Source: an uncultured Bacteroidota bacterium (GTDB lineage: Bacteria > Bacteroidota > Bacteroidia > Chitinophagales > Chitinophagaceae). Taken from it: a stretch of DNA of 64,000 nucleotides. The stretch lies in assembly GCA_903824725.1 (NCBI GenBank), contig CAIJXU010000064.1:186001-250000 (forward strand), in the 5' to 3' direction. Positions 19,227 through 30,253 of this stretch are shown one piece after another. The position numbers and the translations under genes are program-made. Numbering within the stretch: position 1 is the first letter of the stretch; each line of letters starts with the position of its first letter. The notes below the pieces were generated by a model. It did no database searches, was not told the DNA's origin, and was given only the letters and a program-made list of their open reading frames with translations.

Positions 19227-21485
19227 TTACACAGTTTCGGTGTCAAACCTGTTAACTTGTTGTATTCCATTCACCGACTTAATTTTTTCAACCAAAAGTT
19301 CTAGCTCGTCCTTGTCGTGGACATACACTTTAATGGTTCCTTGGAACAGTCCCTCCTTGGATTCAATGGTAATGGCGGCGATATTAATCTTAAGCTCCCC
19401 ACTGATGATGGAGGTAATTTTATTCACGACCCCGACATCGTCCATTCCAATAATGCTAAGGCCCGTTAGGAATGATATTTCTTTGTTTTTAGCCCATTTG
19501 GTTTTCACCACGCGATGTCCATAATTGGCGAGTAATTGTGTGGCGTTGGGGCAATTGGTTCGATGTATAATGAGCCCCTTTCCAGTACTCACAAATCCAA
19601 AAACATCATCTCCTGGAATGGGGTTACAGCATTTTCCTAAACTGTATTTAATTTGATCACTGGATTCTCCAAATATGATTAATTCGGATTCTTTCTTTGG
19701 AACTAATTTAGAACTGTTAGGATCGGTATTAATGGAAGCAGGGGTTGCGATGGGTTTTGGCGCTTCAATCTTATCACCTAAAACTTGGAATAATTTAAGC
19801 TCCTTTAAATCGATTTGTTTTTTTGCAATTTTAAAATGCAAATCAAGATGACTTGGCAATTTGTAAAAATTAACCAATTGATCAATATTAAAAGCATTAT
19901 AGCTGGCGCCAATACTCTCTAATTTTCGTTGAAGTGTGTATTTCCCTTCCTCTGCAATAGATTTCTTTTCCTCTCTTAATGCATCTTTGATACTATTTTT
20001 TGCTTTGGCCGTAACTACATTACTTAACCAATCTTCATTTGGCTTTTGTTTATTACTTGTGATGATTTCAATTTGATCACCACTTCGTAATCTATGACTA
20101 ATGGGCACTAATTTATGATTCACTTTGGCTCCAATACATTTTGAACCAATTGCGGTGTGAATGTAAAATGCAAAATCTAAGGCTGAGCTATTGATAGGCA
20201 ACATCTTCACTTCGCCCTTGGGAGTATAGACATATATTTCTTCAGCTAAAAAGGAGGTTTTAAAATCTTGTAAAAAGTCAATGCCTTCTTCTTGTTGATT
20301 ACTTAAAGCCTCTCTTATTTGTACAAACCATTTATCAAAGCGATCTTCATTTTGTGTGCCTTCCTTATATTTAAAATGTGCAGCCAACCCTTTTTCAGCA
20401 ATCTCATTCATTCTCTTTGTTCTTATTTGCACTTCGACCCACTTACCTTGTGGTCCCATCACTGTGGTGTGTAAAGCTTCGTAACCATTACTCTTTGGGT
20501 TGCTTAACCAATCTCTGAGCCTCTCAGGAGAGGGCAGGTATTCGTCAGTGATAAGTGAATACACTTTCCAGCAAGCTTCTTTTTCCTTTTCAAAAGGCAC
20601 ATCTATAATAATACGAATGGCAAATAAATCATACACTTCTTCAAAACTGACACCTTTCTTTTTTATTTTATTCCATATAGAGTGAATGCTTTTAGGACGG
20701 CCATGCATTTCAAAACTAAAGTCCTCTTGTGTTAATTTATCATTTAAAGGTCTAATGAATTCATTAATGTATTTGGTTCTTTCTCTTTTTGTTTCAGCTA
20801 ATTTTTTTGCAATCTCTTTGTAGGTATCGGGCTCCATGTATTTCATCGCCAAATCTTCTAATTCGGTTTTAATATTATACAAACCCATACGGTGGGCTAG
20901 AGGTGCATATACCCAAATGGTCTCAGAAGCGATTTTTAATTGTTTCTCCTGCTTCATCGCATCTAGGGTTCGCATATTGTGTAAGCGGTCCGCTAGTTTA
21001 ATTAAGATTACTCTAGGATCATCCGTTAGCGTAAGTAATATTTTTTTAAAATTTTCGGCTTGCTGACTACTATTGGCGTCCATTACCCCCGAAATTTTCG
21101 TGAGTCCATCTACGATTTTTGCAATTTCATTTCCAAATTCATTTTTGACATCCTCTAAAGTTAAATCGGTATCCTCGATGGTATCATGTAACAAAGCGCA
21201 AATGGTACTTCGCACTCCAAGTCCAATTTCTTCCACGCAAATCATAGCCACTGCAATGGGATGTAAAATATAGGGCTCTCCGCTTTTGCGACGCATGGTT
21301 TTATGCGCATGGGTAGCCATCTCAAATGCGGTGCGTAGTAATTCCTTATCACCCTTTTTTAGCTTTTCTCTAATGGCTCTAAGCAAGGCACGATACTGCC
21401 GAACAATTTCTTTGTTTTCTTGTTCTTCATTTAAATCGTAATTGGATGCGATTTTGGCAGTATTATGTAATTCGGGTAACTCCAT
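19227..21485 (-). CDS. RelA/SpoT-type (p)ppGpp synthetase/hydrolase
   Basis: HD hydrolase HDTIEDTDLTLEDV, synthetase GRPKSIHSIWNKIKKKG, TGS and C-terminal ACT domains. Confidence 0.96.
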   Translation of the reverse strand: MELPELHNTAKIASNYDLNEEQENKEIVRQYRALLRAIREKLKKGDKELLRTAFEMATHAHKTMRRKSGEPYILHPIAVAMICVEEIGLGVRSTICALLHDTIEDTDLTLEDVKNEFGNEIAKIVDGLTKISGVMDANSSQQAENFKKILLTLTDDPRVILIKLADRLHNMRTLDAMKQEKQLKIASETIWVYAPLAHRMGLYNIKTELEDLAMKYMEPDTYKEIAKKLAETKRERTKYINEFIRPLNDKLTQEDFSFEMHGRPKSIHSIWNKIKKKGVSFEEVYDLFAIRIIIDVPFEKEKEACWKVYSLITDEYLPSPERLRDWLSNPKSNGYEALHTTVMGPQGKWVEVQIRTKRMNEIAEKGLAAHFKYKEGTQNEDRFDKWFVQIREALSNQQEEGIDFLQDFKTSFLAEEIYVYTPKGEVKMLPINSSALDFAFYIHTAIGSKCIGAKVNHKLVPISHRLRSGDQIEIITSNKQKPNEDWLSNVVTAKAKNSIKDALREEKKSIAEEGKYTLQRKLESIGASYNAFNIDQLVNFYKLPSHLDLHFKIAKKQIDLKELKLFQVLGDKIEAPKPIATPASINTDPNSSKLVPKKESELIIFGESSDQIKYSLGKCCNPIPGDDVFGFVSTGKGLIIHRTNCPNATQLLANYGHRVVKTKWAKNKEISFLTGLSIIGMDDVGVVNKITSIISGELKINIAAITIESKEGLFQGTIKVYVHDKDELELLVEKIKSVNGIQQVNRFDTETV

Positions 21486-21556
21486 CTTATTACGAAATTA
21501 CATAAAAGCCTTAGGATTTTTACATACAACATTTAGATAGTGTAACTTTGAAGCTT

Positions 21557-23365
21557 ATGACGATGAATCCGCCCAAATCATTTTTTAATATTGCCCTTTT
21601 AAAAAGGGTTTTTTCATTTGTCAAGCCTTACCAATTCATCTTCATCAGCAATCTTGTTTTAGCGATTTTGCTGGCTTTTTTTACCCCCATACGACCTTAT
21701 CTTATCCAAGCGACGGTGAATACCGCAATAGGGAAGCACACCATTTTACCTGATTGGGTTCACTTTTTTTTACCTACTGCTGCTTTTGGATCTGCCATAC
21801 AATTAATTATAGGGATCACTTTGTTTCAGGTCGTTTTTATTATGGTGGAAACCGTGTTTCGTTTTTTATTCACTTTTGGCATGGCATGGCTAGGGCAGCA
21901 AGTGATTCGAGATCTACGTAATAAAGTTTATGAAAAAGTAATGCATTGGGAAATGCGTCAATTTGATAAAACAGCGATTGGGACTTTAACCACACGCACT
22001 ATAAACGACATTGAAAGTATCAATGATATTTTTTCCGATGGACTCATTCCAATCATGGCCGATTTTTTAACCATCATTGTCACTTTAACCACCATGTTCT
22101 TTATTAATTGGGAGTTGACTTTGATTTGCTTAATTCCATTTCCGATTATGTTAGTGGCCACTTATTTTTTTAAGGAAAGTGTCAATAAAAGTTTTATTCA
22201 AGTGCGTAATTCAGTAGCGGCACTCAATGCTTTTGTGCAAGAACATATTTCCGGGATGGCAGTTGTGCAAGCTTTTGCGGCCGAAGAAAAAGAGATGAGT
22301 AAATTTACAAAGATCAATGAAGGACATAAAGTAGCTAATATAAAAGCCATCTTCGCTTACTCTGTTTTTTTTCCGGTAGTGGAAGTGGTATTAGCATTAA
22401 GTGTGGGTTTGATTGTTTGGTGGGTCGCAGATCAAAGTTTAGATGCTGGTATGTTGGTCGCCTTTATTTTATTTCTGAATCAAATTTTTAGACCACTGCG
22501 GATGATTGCAGATAAATTCAATGTCCTGCAAATGGGCATGGTAGCGGCCGAGCGGGTTTTTAAAGTTTTAGACAATACCGATGTTACTTTGAATGAAGGA
22601 ATTTTAGCACCTAAAAAAGTAGAAGGTAAAATTGAATTCAAGCAAGTGCAATTTGCATATCAACCACCTCAGTGGGTGTTGGACAATTTAAGTTTCACAG
22701 TTGAAGCGGGTACGACTGTTGCACTGGTGGGACATACGGGAAGTGGAAAAACTTCGATTATAAGTATCTTAAACAGACTGTATCCCTATCAATCGGGTCA
22801 AATTTATTTGGATGACCAACCCATTGAACAATATTCATTAGATTTTTTAAGGGCCTCTGTGGGTGTGGTTTTACAGGATGTGTTTTTATTTTCAGGATCG
22901 GTCTATGATAATATCACACTTCGGAATTCAGACATTACAAAGGAGCAAGTGCATACAGCAGCGAAGATGATTGACATGCATGATTTTATTATGCAATTAC
23001 CTGGCGGATATGATTATGAAGTGATGGAGCGAGGCGCCACTTTGAGTATGGGACAACGCCAATTGATTAGTTTTATTAGAGCATTATTATACAACCCTGC
23101 TATCCTTATTTTGGATGAAGCTACTTCCTCTATTGATACCGAAAGTGAGCGGCTCATTGAAAAAGCGATAGATACTTTAATTCAAGGGCGCACTTCAATT
23201 GTCATTGCACATCGATTGTCTACTATCCGAAAAGCGGATAAGATTATCGTTTTAGATAAGGGACAAATTAAGGAAATGGGCAGTCATTTTGAGTTACTAC
23301 AATTGGGTGGCTTTTATGCTGCACTCAACGAAATGCAATTCAAGGAGAATAAAACAACTTTATAA
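21557..23365 (+). CDS. ABC transporter, fused permease/ATPase (MdlB/MsbA-like)
   Basis: six-TM region, GHTGSGKTSI, LSMGQRQLISFIRALLYNPAILILDEATSSID; ATG 21557 preferred over TTG 21548. Confidence 0.93.
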   Translation: MTMNPPKSFFNIALLKRVFSFVKPYQFIFISNLVLAILLAFFTPIRPYLIQATVNTAIGKHTILPDWVHFFLPTAAFGSAIQLIIGITLFQVVFIMVETVFRFLFTFGMAWLGQQVIRDLRNKVYEKVMHWEMRQFDKTAIGTLTTRTINDIESINDIFSDGLIPIMADFLTIIVTLTTMFFINWELTLICLIPFPIMLVATYFFKESVNKSFIQVRNSVAALNAFVQEHISGMAVVQAFAAEEKEMSKFTKINEGHKVANIKAIFAYSVFFPVVEVVLALSVGLIVWWVADQSLDAGMLVAFILFLNQIFRPLRMIADKFNVLQMGMVAAERVFKVLDNTDVTLNEGILAPKKVEGKIEFKQVQFAYQPPQWVLDNLSFTVEAGTTVALVGHTGSGKTSIISILNRLYPYQSGQIYLDDQPIEQYSLDFLRASVGVVLQDVFLFSGSVYDNITLRNSDITKEQVHTAAKMIDMHDFIMQLPGGYDYEVMERGATLSMGQRQLISFIRALLYNPAILILDEATSSIDTESERLIEKAIDTLIQGRTSIVIAHRLSTIRKADKIIVLDKGQIKEMGSHFELLQLGGFYAALNEMQFKENKTTL

Positions 23366-23493
23366 TTTTTAATTAGTTGATTTACAATTAGTTGTCTTAA
23401 TTATTTTTTTAAATATTTCGTGACAATTTCTATCTCATTTTATTCAAAATCAGGGGCTTTATTCCTATCTTCGCACCAAATTTTGAGATCTTT

Positions 23494-24621
23494 ATGGCTT
23501 GTAGACCTATTAAATCAATACTGGCACTGTGTTTGAGCCTTTTTCTGTTGTTGAATTCAACAAAAATTTTGGCGAATGACACCACTGCTGTTGCTACAGA
23601 ACATGTAGCAAAGGAAGAAGGCAGCTTTAATGTAACTGAAACCATTTTAGAACATATTAAGGATGACCACAGCTGGCATTTATGGGGACATCTATCTATT
23701 TCTTTACCAGTGATTTTATATAGCCCACAAGGCTTGGAAATTTTTTCCTCCTCTCATTTTTTAAATGAACATCATGAAAATGTGGTGTATGAAGGAAAAC
23801 AAAATTATAAATTATTTGATGGCAAAACCAAAGTAGTGAATGCGGCAGGTGAGATTGATATTGCAGCAAGCAAAAAATTATGGGACTTTTCGATTACAAA
23901 AAATGTAGCTAGTTTATTTATTTCAGTTTTTATTTTATTACTTGTTTTTTTAACTGCTTCTGCAGCATATAAAAAAACCGGAATTAAAACAGCACCCAAA
24001 GGAGTACAATCTTTTATGGAGCCTATTATCTTATTTGTAAGAGATGAGATCGCTATTCCAAATATTGGGGCAAAGCGTTTTGCTAGATACATGCCCTTTT
24101 TATTAACCATCTTCTTTTTAATATTAACGAATAACTTTTTAGGATTAATTCCTGTGTTTCCTGGAGGGGCCAACGTGAGTGGAAATATTGCTTTCACGAT
24201 GACATTAGCGGTTTTTGTTTTCATTGTAGTTAATTTAAGTTCAAATAAAAATTACTGGGAACATATTTTCTGGATGCCTGGAATGCATTGGTCTATGAAA
24301 TTATTCTTAGCACCGATTGAATTAATCGGAGTGTTCAATAAGCCTATTTCATTAATGATTCGATTGTTTGCCAATATTACAGCAGGACATATCTTAGTAC
24401 TAAGCTTAGTATGTTTAATTTTTATTTTCAAAACTATTTATGCTTCTGCCATTGCAGTGCCTTTTGTTGTTTTTATTGGTTTAATTGAATTACTAGTTGC
24501 TTTTTTACAAGCCTATATTTTTACCATGTTAACCGCAATGTACATTGGTATGGCAACGGAAGAAGCGCATCATGCAGCACATGACGAGGTAGGCGCAACA
24601 AACAATAATGCACATCATTAA
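23494..24621 (+). CDS. atpB: F0F1 ATP synthase subunit A
   Basis: LAPIELIGVFNKPISLMIRLFANITAGHI; N-terminal signal/extension common in Bacteroidota. Confidence 0.95.
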   Translation: MACRPIKSILALCLSLFLLLNSTKILANDTTAVATEHVAKEEGSFNVTETILEHIKDDHSWHLWGHLSISLPVILYSPQGLEIFSSSHFLNEHHENVVYEGKQNYKLFDGKTKVVNAAGEIDIAASKKLWDFSITKNVASLFISVFILLLVFLTASAAYKKTGIKTAPKGVQSFMEPIILFVRDEIAIPNIGAKRFARYMPFLLTIFFLILTNNFLGLIPVFPGGANVSGNIAFTMTLAVFVFIVVNLSSNKNYWEHIFWMPGMHWSMKLFLAPIELIGVFNKPISLMIRLFANITAGHILVLSLVCLIFIFKTIYASAIAVPFVVFIGLIELLVAFLQAYIFTMLTAMYIGMATEEAHHAAHDEVGATNNNAHH

Positions 24622-24656
24622 TTAAAATATTTATAATTTTTTTCAATCACAATTAA

Positions 24657-24881
<225 letters not shown>

Positions 24882-24903
24882 TCTATCAAAAAATTTCCAA
24901 ATG

Positions 24904-24939
24904 ATGATAGGCCCTAGCACAGGGCGAAGGGCCTATCAT
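24904..24939 (+). promoter_or_regulatory. Perfect 11-bp intercistronic hairpin between atpE and atpF
   Basis: ATGATAGGCCC(24904-24914)/GGGCCTATCAT(24929-24939), no downstream poly-T. Confidence 0.85.
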
Positions 24940-24987
24940 TTAATGAAAAATTGAAGTCATTATTTATTATAAGATAAAATTAGAACT

Positions 24988-25497
24988 ATGTTGTTAGAAA
25001 TAAACCCGTTAGTGTTGCCTGATATTGGATTGGTGTTTTGGAACACTATCGCTTTTCTATTACTTTTAGTTGTACTAGGAAAATTTGCATGGAAGCCTAT
25101 CTTAAAAGCCATTTCCGATAGGGAGCAAGGCATTGAAGAAGCGTTAGCCAAGGCAGATAAAATGAAAGCAGACATTACTGCAATGCAAAATGAAAATGAA
25201 GCTTTGTTGGCAAAGGCGCGTGAAGAAAGAGCAACATTAATTAAGGATGCCAAAGAGGCTTCTGAAAAAATGGTAGCAGATGCGAAAGATAAAGCGAAGT
25301 CGGAATATGAAAGAATTGTAGCAGATGCACAAGTAGCCATCACACAACAAAAAAATGCGGCACTTACTGAAGTAAAAAATCAAGTAGGTACTTTAGTCGT
25401 TGAAGTGGCTGAAAAAGTATTAAGACGCGAACTTTCTAATAAAGCAGAACAAGAAACTTATATTAAACAAATCGCTGACGGCGTTAAGTTAAATTAA
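24988..25497 (+). CDS. atpF: F0F1 ATP synthase subunit B
   Basis: LGLVFWNTIAFLLLLVVLGKFAWKPILKAI-like region plus long charged coiled coil. Confidence 0.94.
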   Translation: MLLEINPLVLPDIGLVFWNTIAFLLLLVVLGKFAWKPILKAISDREQGIEEALAKADKMKADITAMQNENEALLAKAREERATLIKDAKEASEKMVADAKDKAKSEYERIVADAQVAITQQKNAALTEVKNQVGTLVVEVAEKVLRRELSNKAEQETYIKQIADGVKLN

Positions 25498-25507
25498 ATC
25501 GTAAGCA

Positions 25508-26071
25508 ATGCCCAACGCAAGATTAGCAGGTAGATACGCAAAGAGCATCCTAGATTTGGCCATTGAACAAGGTCAATTGGAAGCGGCTTATGTTGACATG
25601 AAATATGTACAAGCTGTTTGTAATGCAAGCAGTGATTTTGTCAATATGTTGCGTAGTCCTATTATTAAAGCAGATCAAAAAAACAGCATCATTAGTGCTG
25701 TTTTAAAAGATAAAGTAAGTGTATTAACAAACTCTTTTATTGTATTGTTGGTTAAAAAAGGAAGAGAAAGTGAATTACTCGAAATCGCAAATACTTTTAT
25801 TGAGCAATACAATGAAATGAAGGGTATTCATCAAGTTACTTTAACTACTGCAGTTGCAGTGAGTGATGAAACAAAAAAGTTAATCGAACAAAAAGTAAAG
25901 TCAGAAAATAGCTTTGCAACCATTGAATTAAATACCAAAACAGACGAGAGTCTGATTGGTGGCTTTGTACTTGAATTCAATAATAATTTATTAGATGCAA
26001 GTATCTCAAGAGATTTAAAAGACATTAAAAAACAATTTGTTAACAACGAATTCGTAGGTAAAATAAAATAA
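25508..26071 (+). CDS. atpH: F0F1 ATP synthase subunit delta
   Basis: ARLAGRYAKSILDLAIEQG; C-terminal TDESLIGGFVLEFNNNLLDASISRDLKDIKKQ. Confidence 0.94.
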   Translation: MPNARLAGRYAKSILDLAIEQGQLEAAYVDMKYVQAVCNASSDFVNMLRSPIIKADQKNSIISAVLKDKVSVLTNSFIVLLVKKGRESELLEIANTFIEQYNEMKGIHQVTLTTAVAVSDETKKLIEQKVKSENSFATIELNTKTDESLIGGFVLEFNNNLLDASISRDLKDIKKQFVNNEFVGKIK

Positions 26072-26094
26072 TAATATAATTAAAATAAACTGTT

Positions 26095-27672
26095 ATGGTG
26101 GACATTAAACCCGATGAAATTTCAGCAATTCTCAGACAGCAACTAAGCAATTTCAATGCTTCTGCCGATTTAGAGGAAGTGGGAACTGTATTACAAGTAG
26201 GTGATGGTATTGCCCGTGTATATGGTTTGAATGGCGTAAGAAGTGGAGAGTTAGTAGAGTTTGAAAATGGCACCAAAGCCATTGCGCTCAACCTTGAAGA
26301 AGATAATGTGGGTGTCGTATTAATGGGAGAGAGTAAAGGTATCAAGGAAGGAAATAAAGTAAAAAGAACCGGACAAATCGCTTCTATTAAAGTAGGAGAA
26401 GGTTTAGTTGGTCGTGTGATTAATACATTAGGTGAGCCTATTGATGGGAAAGGTCCTGTAAAAGGAGAATTATTTGAAATGCCTTTGGAGCGTAAAGCAC
26501 CTGGGGTTATTTTTCGTGAACCTGTAAAAGAACCTTTACAAACAGGTATTAAAGCAATTGATGCAATGATTCCTATTGGTCGTGGTCAACGTGAATTAGT
26601 TATTGGTGATCGTCAAACTGGTAAAACTGCTATTTGTGTTGATACTATTATCAATCAAAAAGAATTTTTTGATGCAGGCAAACCAGTTTACTGTATCTAT
26701 GTTGCGATTGGACAAAAAGCATCCACCATTGCTGGTGTGATGAAAACTTTAGAAGATAACGGCGCAATGGCTTATACTATTATTGTTGCTGCTCCTGCTG
26801 CTGATCCAGCTCCATTACAATTCTACGCTCCATTTGCGGGCGCAGCGATTGGTGAGTTTTTCCGTGACACTGGTCGTCCAGCATTGATTGTTTATGATGA
26901 TTTATCAAAACAAGCTGTAGCTTATCGTGAGGTATCTTTATTATTACGTCGCCCGCCAGGACGTGAAGCCTATCCTGGTGATGTATTCTATTTGCATAGT
27001 CGTTTATTAGAGCGTGCTGCGAAAGTAATTGCCAATGACGAAGTAGCTAAAAATATGAATGACTTACCAGATTCAATTAAGCATTTGGTGAAAGGGGGTG
27101 GATCCTTAACGGCTTTGCCAATCATTGAAACACAAGCAGGTGATGTATCTGCTTATATTCCTACCAACGTTATTTCAATTACAGATGGTCAAATATTCTT
27201 AGAAGGTAATTTGTTTAATGCAGGTATTCGTCCAGCGATTAATGTGGGTATCTCTGTAAGTCGTGTGGGTGGTAATGCGCAAATTAAGTCTATGAAAAAA
27301 GTATCAGGTACTTTAAAATTAGACCAAGCCTTATACCGTGAGTTAGAAGCCTTCTCAAAATTTGGAGGTGACTTAGATCCAGCTACTAAATCGGTTATTG
27401 ATAAAGGAGCTAGAAACGTTGAAATTTTAAAACAAGCGCAATACACTCCTTTCTCTGTAGAAAAACAAGTAGCCATTATATACTTAGGTACAAATGGTCT
27501 ATTAAGAGAAGTAGCAGTGCGTAAGGTTAAAGAATTTGAAGCTCATTTCTTATTGGAAATGACCACTAAATTACCTCAAGTATTAGCTGAATTCAAAAAA
27601 GGGAATTTACCTGAAGATGGATTAAAGCAAATGCTAGATTTAGCCAACAGCATTATTCCTCAATACAAGTAA
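26095..27672 (+). CDS. atpA: F0F1 ATP synthase subunit alpha
   Basis: [47 protein letters not shown]. Confidence 0.98.
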   Translation: MVDIKPDEISAILRQQLSNFNASADLEEVGTVLQVGDGIARVYGLNGVRSGELVEFENGTKAIALNLEEDNVGVVLMGESKGIKEGNKVKRTGQIASIKVGEGLVGRVINTLGEPIDGKGPVKGELFEMPLERKAPGVIFREPVKEPLQTGIKAIDAMIPIGRGQRELVIGDRQTGKTAICVDTIINQKEFFDAGKPVYCIYVAIGQKASTIAGVMKTLEDNGAMAYTIIVAAPAADPAPLQFYAPFAGAAIGEFFRDTGRPALIVYDDLSKQAVAYREVSLLLRRPPGREAYPGDVFYLHSRLLERAAKVIANDEVAKNMNDLPDSIKHLVKGGGSLTALPIIETQAGDVSAYIPTNVISITDGQIFLEGNLFNAGIRPAINVGISVSRVGGNAQIKSMKKVSGTLKLDQALYRELEAFSKFGGDLDPATKSVIDKGARNVEILKQAQYTPFSVEKQVAIIYLGTNGLLREVAVRKVKEFEAHFLLEMTTKLPQVLAEFKKGNLPEDGLKQMLDLANSIIPQYK

Positions 27673-27696
27673 TATTAGTTAATATTAAATTGATAT

Positions 27697-27726
27697 AAAA
27701 ACCCCGAACTATGTTTGGGGTTTTTT
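27697..27726 (+). terminator. Intrinsic terminator after atpA
   Basis: AAAACCCCgaactatgtttGGGGTTTTTT. Confidence 0.9.
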
Positions 27727-27737
27727 GTTATTAGGGT

Positions 27738-28643
27738 ATGGCAGTCATTAAAGTGGAAAATATCAGTAAGCATTTTGGCCAACTAAAAGCGGTGGATCAG
27801 CTAAGCTTTGAAGTGGAGGCTGGGCAGGTCTTTGGTTTTTTGGGACAAAATGGATCGGGTAAAAGTACCACGATTCGTATGCTTTTATCATTAATCCATC
27901 CTAGTAGTGGAAGCATTGAATTGTTTGGAAAGTCAATACAAAAAAACAGAGCTGCTATTTTAGAACAAGTGGGTGCGATTATAGAGAGACCCGATTTATA
28001 CCCTTATTTAAGTGCAACCGAGCATTTACAATTATTTGCCAAAGTAAGAAAACAAAAGGTAGAGGCCAATCGTATTACTAAAACCTTAGAACAAGTAGGG
28101 TTAGCCCAGCGTGCGCAGGATAAAGTGCAAACCTTTTCATTAGGGATGAAGCAGCGTTTAGGGATTGCGATTGCTTTAGTGCATAACCCAAGCTTAATTA
28201 TTTTAGATGAGCCTACCAATGGATTAGACCCACAAGGGATTGCAGATATTAGAGCATTGATAAAGCATCTATCTCATGAAGAAGGAAAGACGGTCTTTGT
28301 TTCCTCCCATTTACTTTCTGAGATTGAGCAAGTGGCGAACCAAATATTAATAATACATCAAGGTAAAAAAATGGTAGAGGGAATGACAAAAGAATTATTA
28401 GATCCCGAAAAAAGAGTGGTTCAAATAAAAACAATGGATGACAAACAAGCATTAGCCATCCTATTGTCGGGTAGTTTTGGTCAGTATATTTTACCTAGGG
28501 AAGAAGGCATTTTTTTAAAATTACCTGCGCATACGATTCCATTGCTTAATGAAAGCCTTATCAAGTCAGGCGTTGCGGTTATGGGTATTGAAACTAAGAA
28601 TTCTTTAGAAGATTATTTTTTACAAATTACTTCAAACGCTTAA
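27738..28643 (+). CDS. ABC transporter ATP-binding protein (BcrA/NatA-like)
   Basis: GQNGSGKSTTIRMLL, SLGMKQRLGIAIALVHNPSLIILDEPTNGLDPQG, SSH H-loop. Confidence 0.93.
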   Translation: MAVIKVENISKHFGQLKAVDQLSFEVEAGQVFGFLGQNGSGKSTTIRMLLSLIHPSSGSIELFGKSIQKNRAAILEQVGAIIERPDLYPYLSATEHLQLFAKVRKQKVEANRITKTLEQVGLAQRAQDKVQTFSLGMKQRLGIAIALVHNPSLIILDEPTNGLDPQGIADIRALIKHLSHEEGKTVFVSSHLLSEIEQVANQILIIHQGKKMVEGMTKELLDPEKRVVQIKTMDDKQALAILLSGSFGQYILPREEGIFLKLPAHTIPLLNESLIKSGVAVMGIETKNSLEDYFLQITSNA

Positions 28644-28645
28644 TT

Positions 28646-29521
28646 ATGTGGTCGCTCATCCAAATAGAATTATATAAAATATTTAGACGTCCTAGAACCT
28701 ATATTGCTTTTGGAGCAGTAGCTGCATTAATTGTGGTGATTCAATTGGGTTTGAAAATTGATGGAGACGCGTATGCCAATTTTTTAATGAAAGACATCAA
28801 TGATACCTTAACGGTGGATGGCAAAGTGTTAAACGGTTATTTGATTTGTTATATTTTATTGCAATTATTGTTGGTTCATGTTCCCTTGTTAGTCGCATTG
28901 ATAGCAGCAGATATGATTTCAGGGGAAGCTAATTTAGGAACGCTTCGTTTATTATTTAGCACACCCTATAGTAGAACCCATTGGGTATTGGCTAAGTTTA
29001 TTGCGGCTAGTATTTACACCATTTTGCTTTTAATATGGCTGGCCTTTTTAGCGCTATTTGTAAGTATGTGGATTTTTGGCACCGACGATTTATTTTTAAT
29101 GAAGTCTAATTATGTGGTGCTAATAGAGCAAAATGATGTGCTTTGGAGATATGTGGGTGCCTTTGTATTTGCCAGTTTTTCGTTATTAACTGTTACAAGC
29201 CTTGGTTTTTTAATGTCCAGTATGTCTAATAATTCAATTGGGCCCATAGTGGGTACCATGAGCGCCATAGTTTTTTTTACTATTCTCAGCACACTCAACA
29301 TCCCTTTATTCAACTTAGTGAAGCCTTATTTATTCACAACACATATGAATAATTGGAAAGAATTTTTTGATATTAAAGTGAACATAAATAATGAAGCCAT
29401 TAGAGGGAGTATTTTAAATATCCCTAAAATCAAAACTTCTTTGTGGGTGCTCACAATGCACATTATTTTATTTGTAACGGCCTCTGTCATTATTATTAAG
29501 AAAAAAGATATACTAAGTTAA
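28646..29521 (+). CDS. ABC-2 type transporter permease
   Basis: six hydrophobic segments; ANLGTLRLLFSTPYSRTHWVLAKFI. Confidence 0.88.
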   Translation: MWSLIQIELYKIFRRPRTYIAFGAVAALIVVIQLGLKIDGDAYANFLMKDINDTLTVDGKVLNGYLICYILLQLLLVHVPLLVALIAADMISGEANLGTLRLLFSTPYSRTHWVLAKFIAASIYTILLLIWLAFLALFVSMWIFGTDDLFLMKSNYVVLIEQNDVLWRYVGAFVFASFSLLTVTSLGFLMSSMSNNSIGPIVGTMSAIVFFTILSTLNIPLFNLVKPYLFTTHMNNWKEFFDIKVNINNEAIRGSILNIPKIKTSLWVLTMHIILFVTASVIIIKKKDILS

Positions 29522-29522
29522 G

Positions 29523-30236
29523 ATGCGAATGAAAAAGTTTAAAAATATTATATTGTACTGTACTTTATTGAACAGCATTTTATTTATTTCTTTCAATGGG
29601 ATGGCTCAAGCCAATCCTTTAATTGAAAGGGTGAGTCAAAAATTGGGGCTAGTGAACGACTATGTGGCAGAAGGGGTCATGAAAACAGATGTTTCTTTTA
29701 TTAAAGCTTCTCTTGGAAAAGTAAAAGTGTATTTTAAAAAGCCCAATTTATTAAAAGTAAAAAAAGAGGGAGGTATTTCCTTGTTGCCTAGGGGCGGGGT
29801 CTCTCTTACGATCAATACTTTATTAAATACAAAACAATACACCACCATCGCCGCAGGCAGTCAAGTTTTAAATGGTAAAAACCTGACGGTCATTAAATTA
29901 ATCCCTACGGATGATAATTTGGATTGGGTCATATCTACCTTATGGATTGATCCTATAGAGGCACTAGTGTATAAGACCGCTACCACCACTAAGGAAAATG
30001 GAAGTTATGAAATCACAATGCAATATGGTGAATATGCAAATCAGGGACTAGCCAGTAAAATAATTTTTAGTTTTAATACCAAGGATTACAAATTACCCAA
30101 TGGAATTACATTAGAATTTGGAGATGAAGAACCAGCATCTAAACAAAAAGCACTCAAAAATAAAAAAGGCACCATTGAAATATCTTATTCGAAGTATACT
30201 ATTAACAAAGGTATACCTGCCTCTATTTTTAATTAA
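29523..30236 (+). CDS. LolA-like outer-membrane lipoprotein-sorting protein
   Basis: signal peptide; KVKVYFKKPNLLKVKKEGGI, TLWIDPIEALVYKTATTTKENGSYEITMQYGEY. Confidence 0.75.
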   Translation: MRMKKFKNIILYCTLLNSILFISFNGMAQANPLIERVSQKLGLVNDYVAEGVMKTDVSFIKASLGKVKVYFKKPNLLKVKKEGGISLLPRGGVSLTINTLLNTKQYTTIAAGSQVLNGKNLTVIKLIPTDDNLDWVISTLWIDPIEALVYKTATTTKENGSYEITMQYGEYANQGLASKIIFSFNTKDYKLPNGITLEFGDEEPASKQKALKNKKGTIEISYSKYTINKGIPASIFN

Positions 30237-30253
30237 TTTTATTATATTGCGTC

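Noticed and set aside
23805-24224. 139-aa ORF on - strand
   Set aside because: Antisense to atpB; no recognisable domain.
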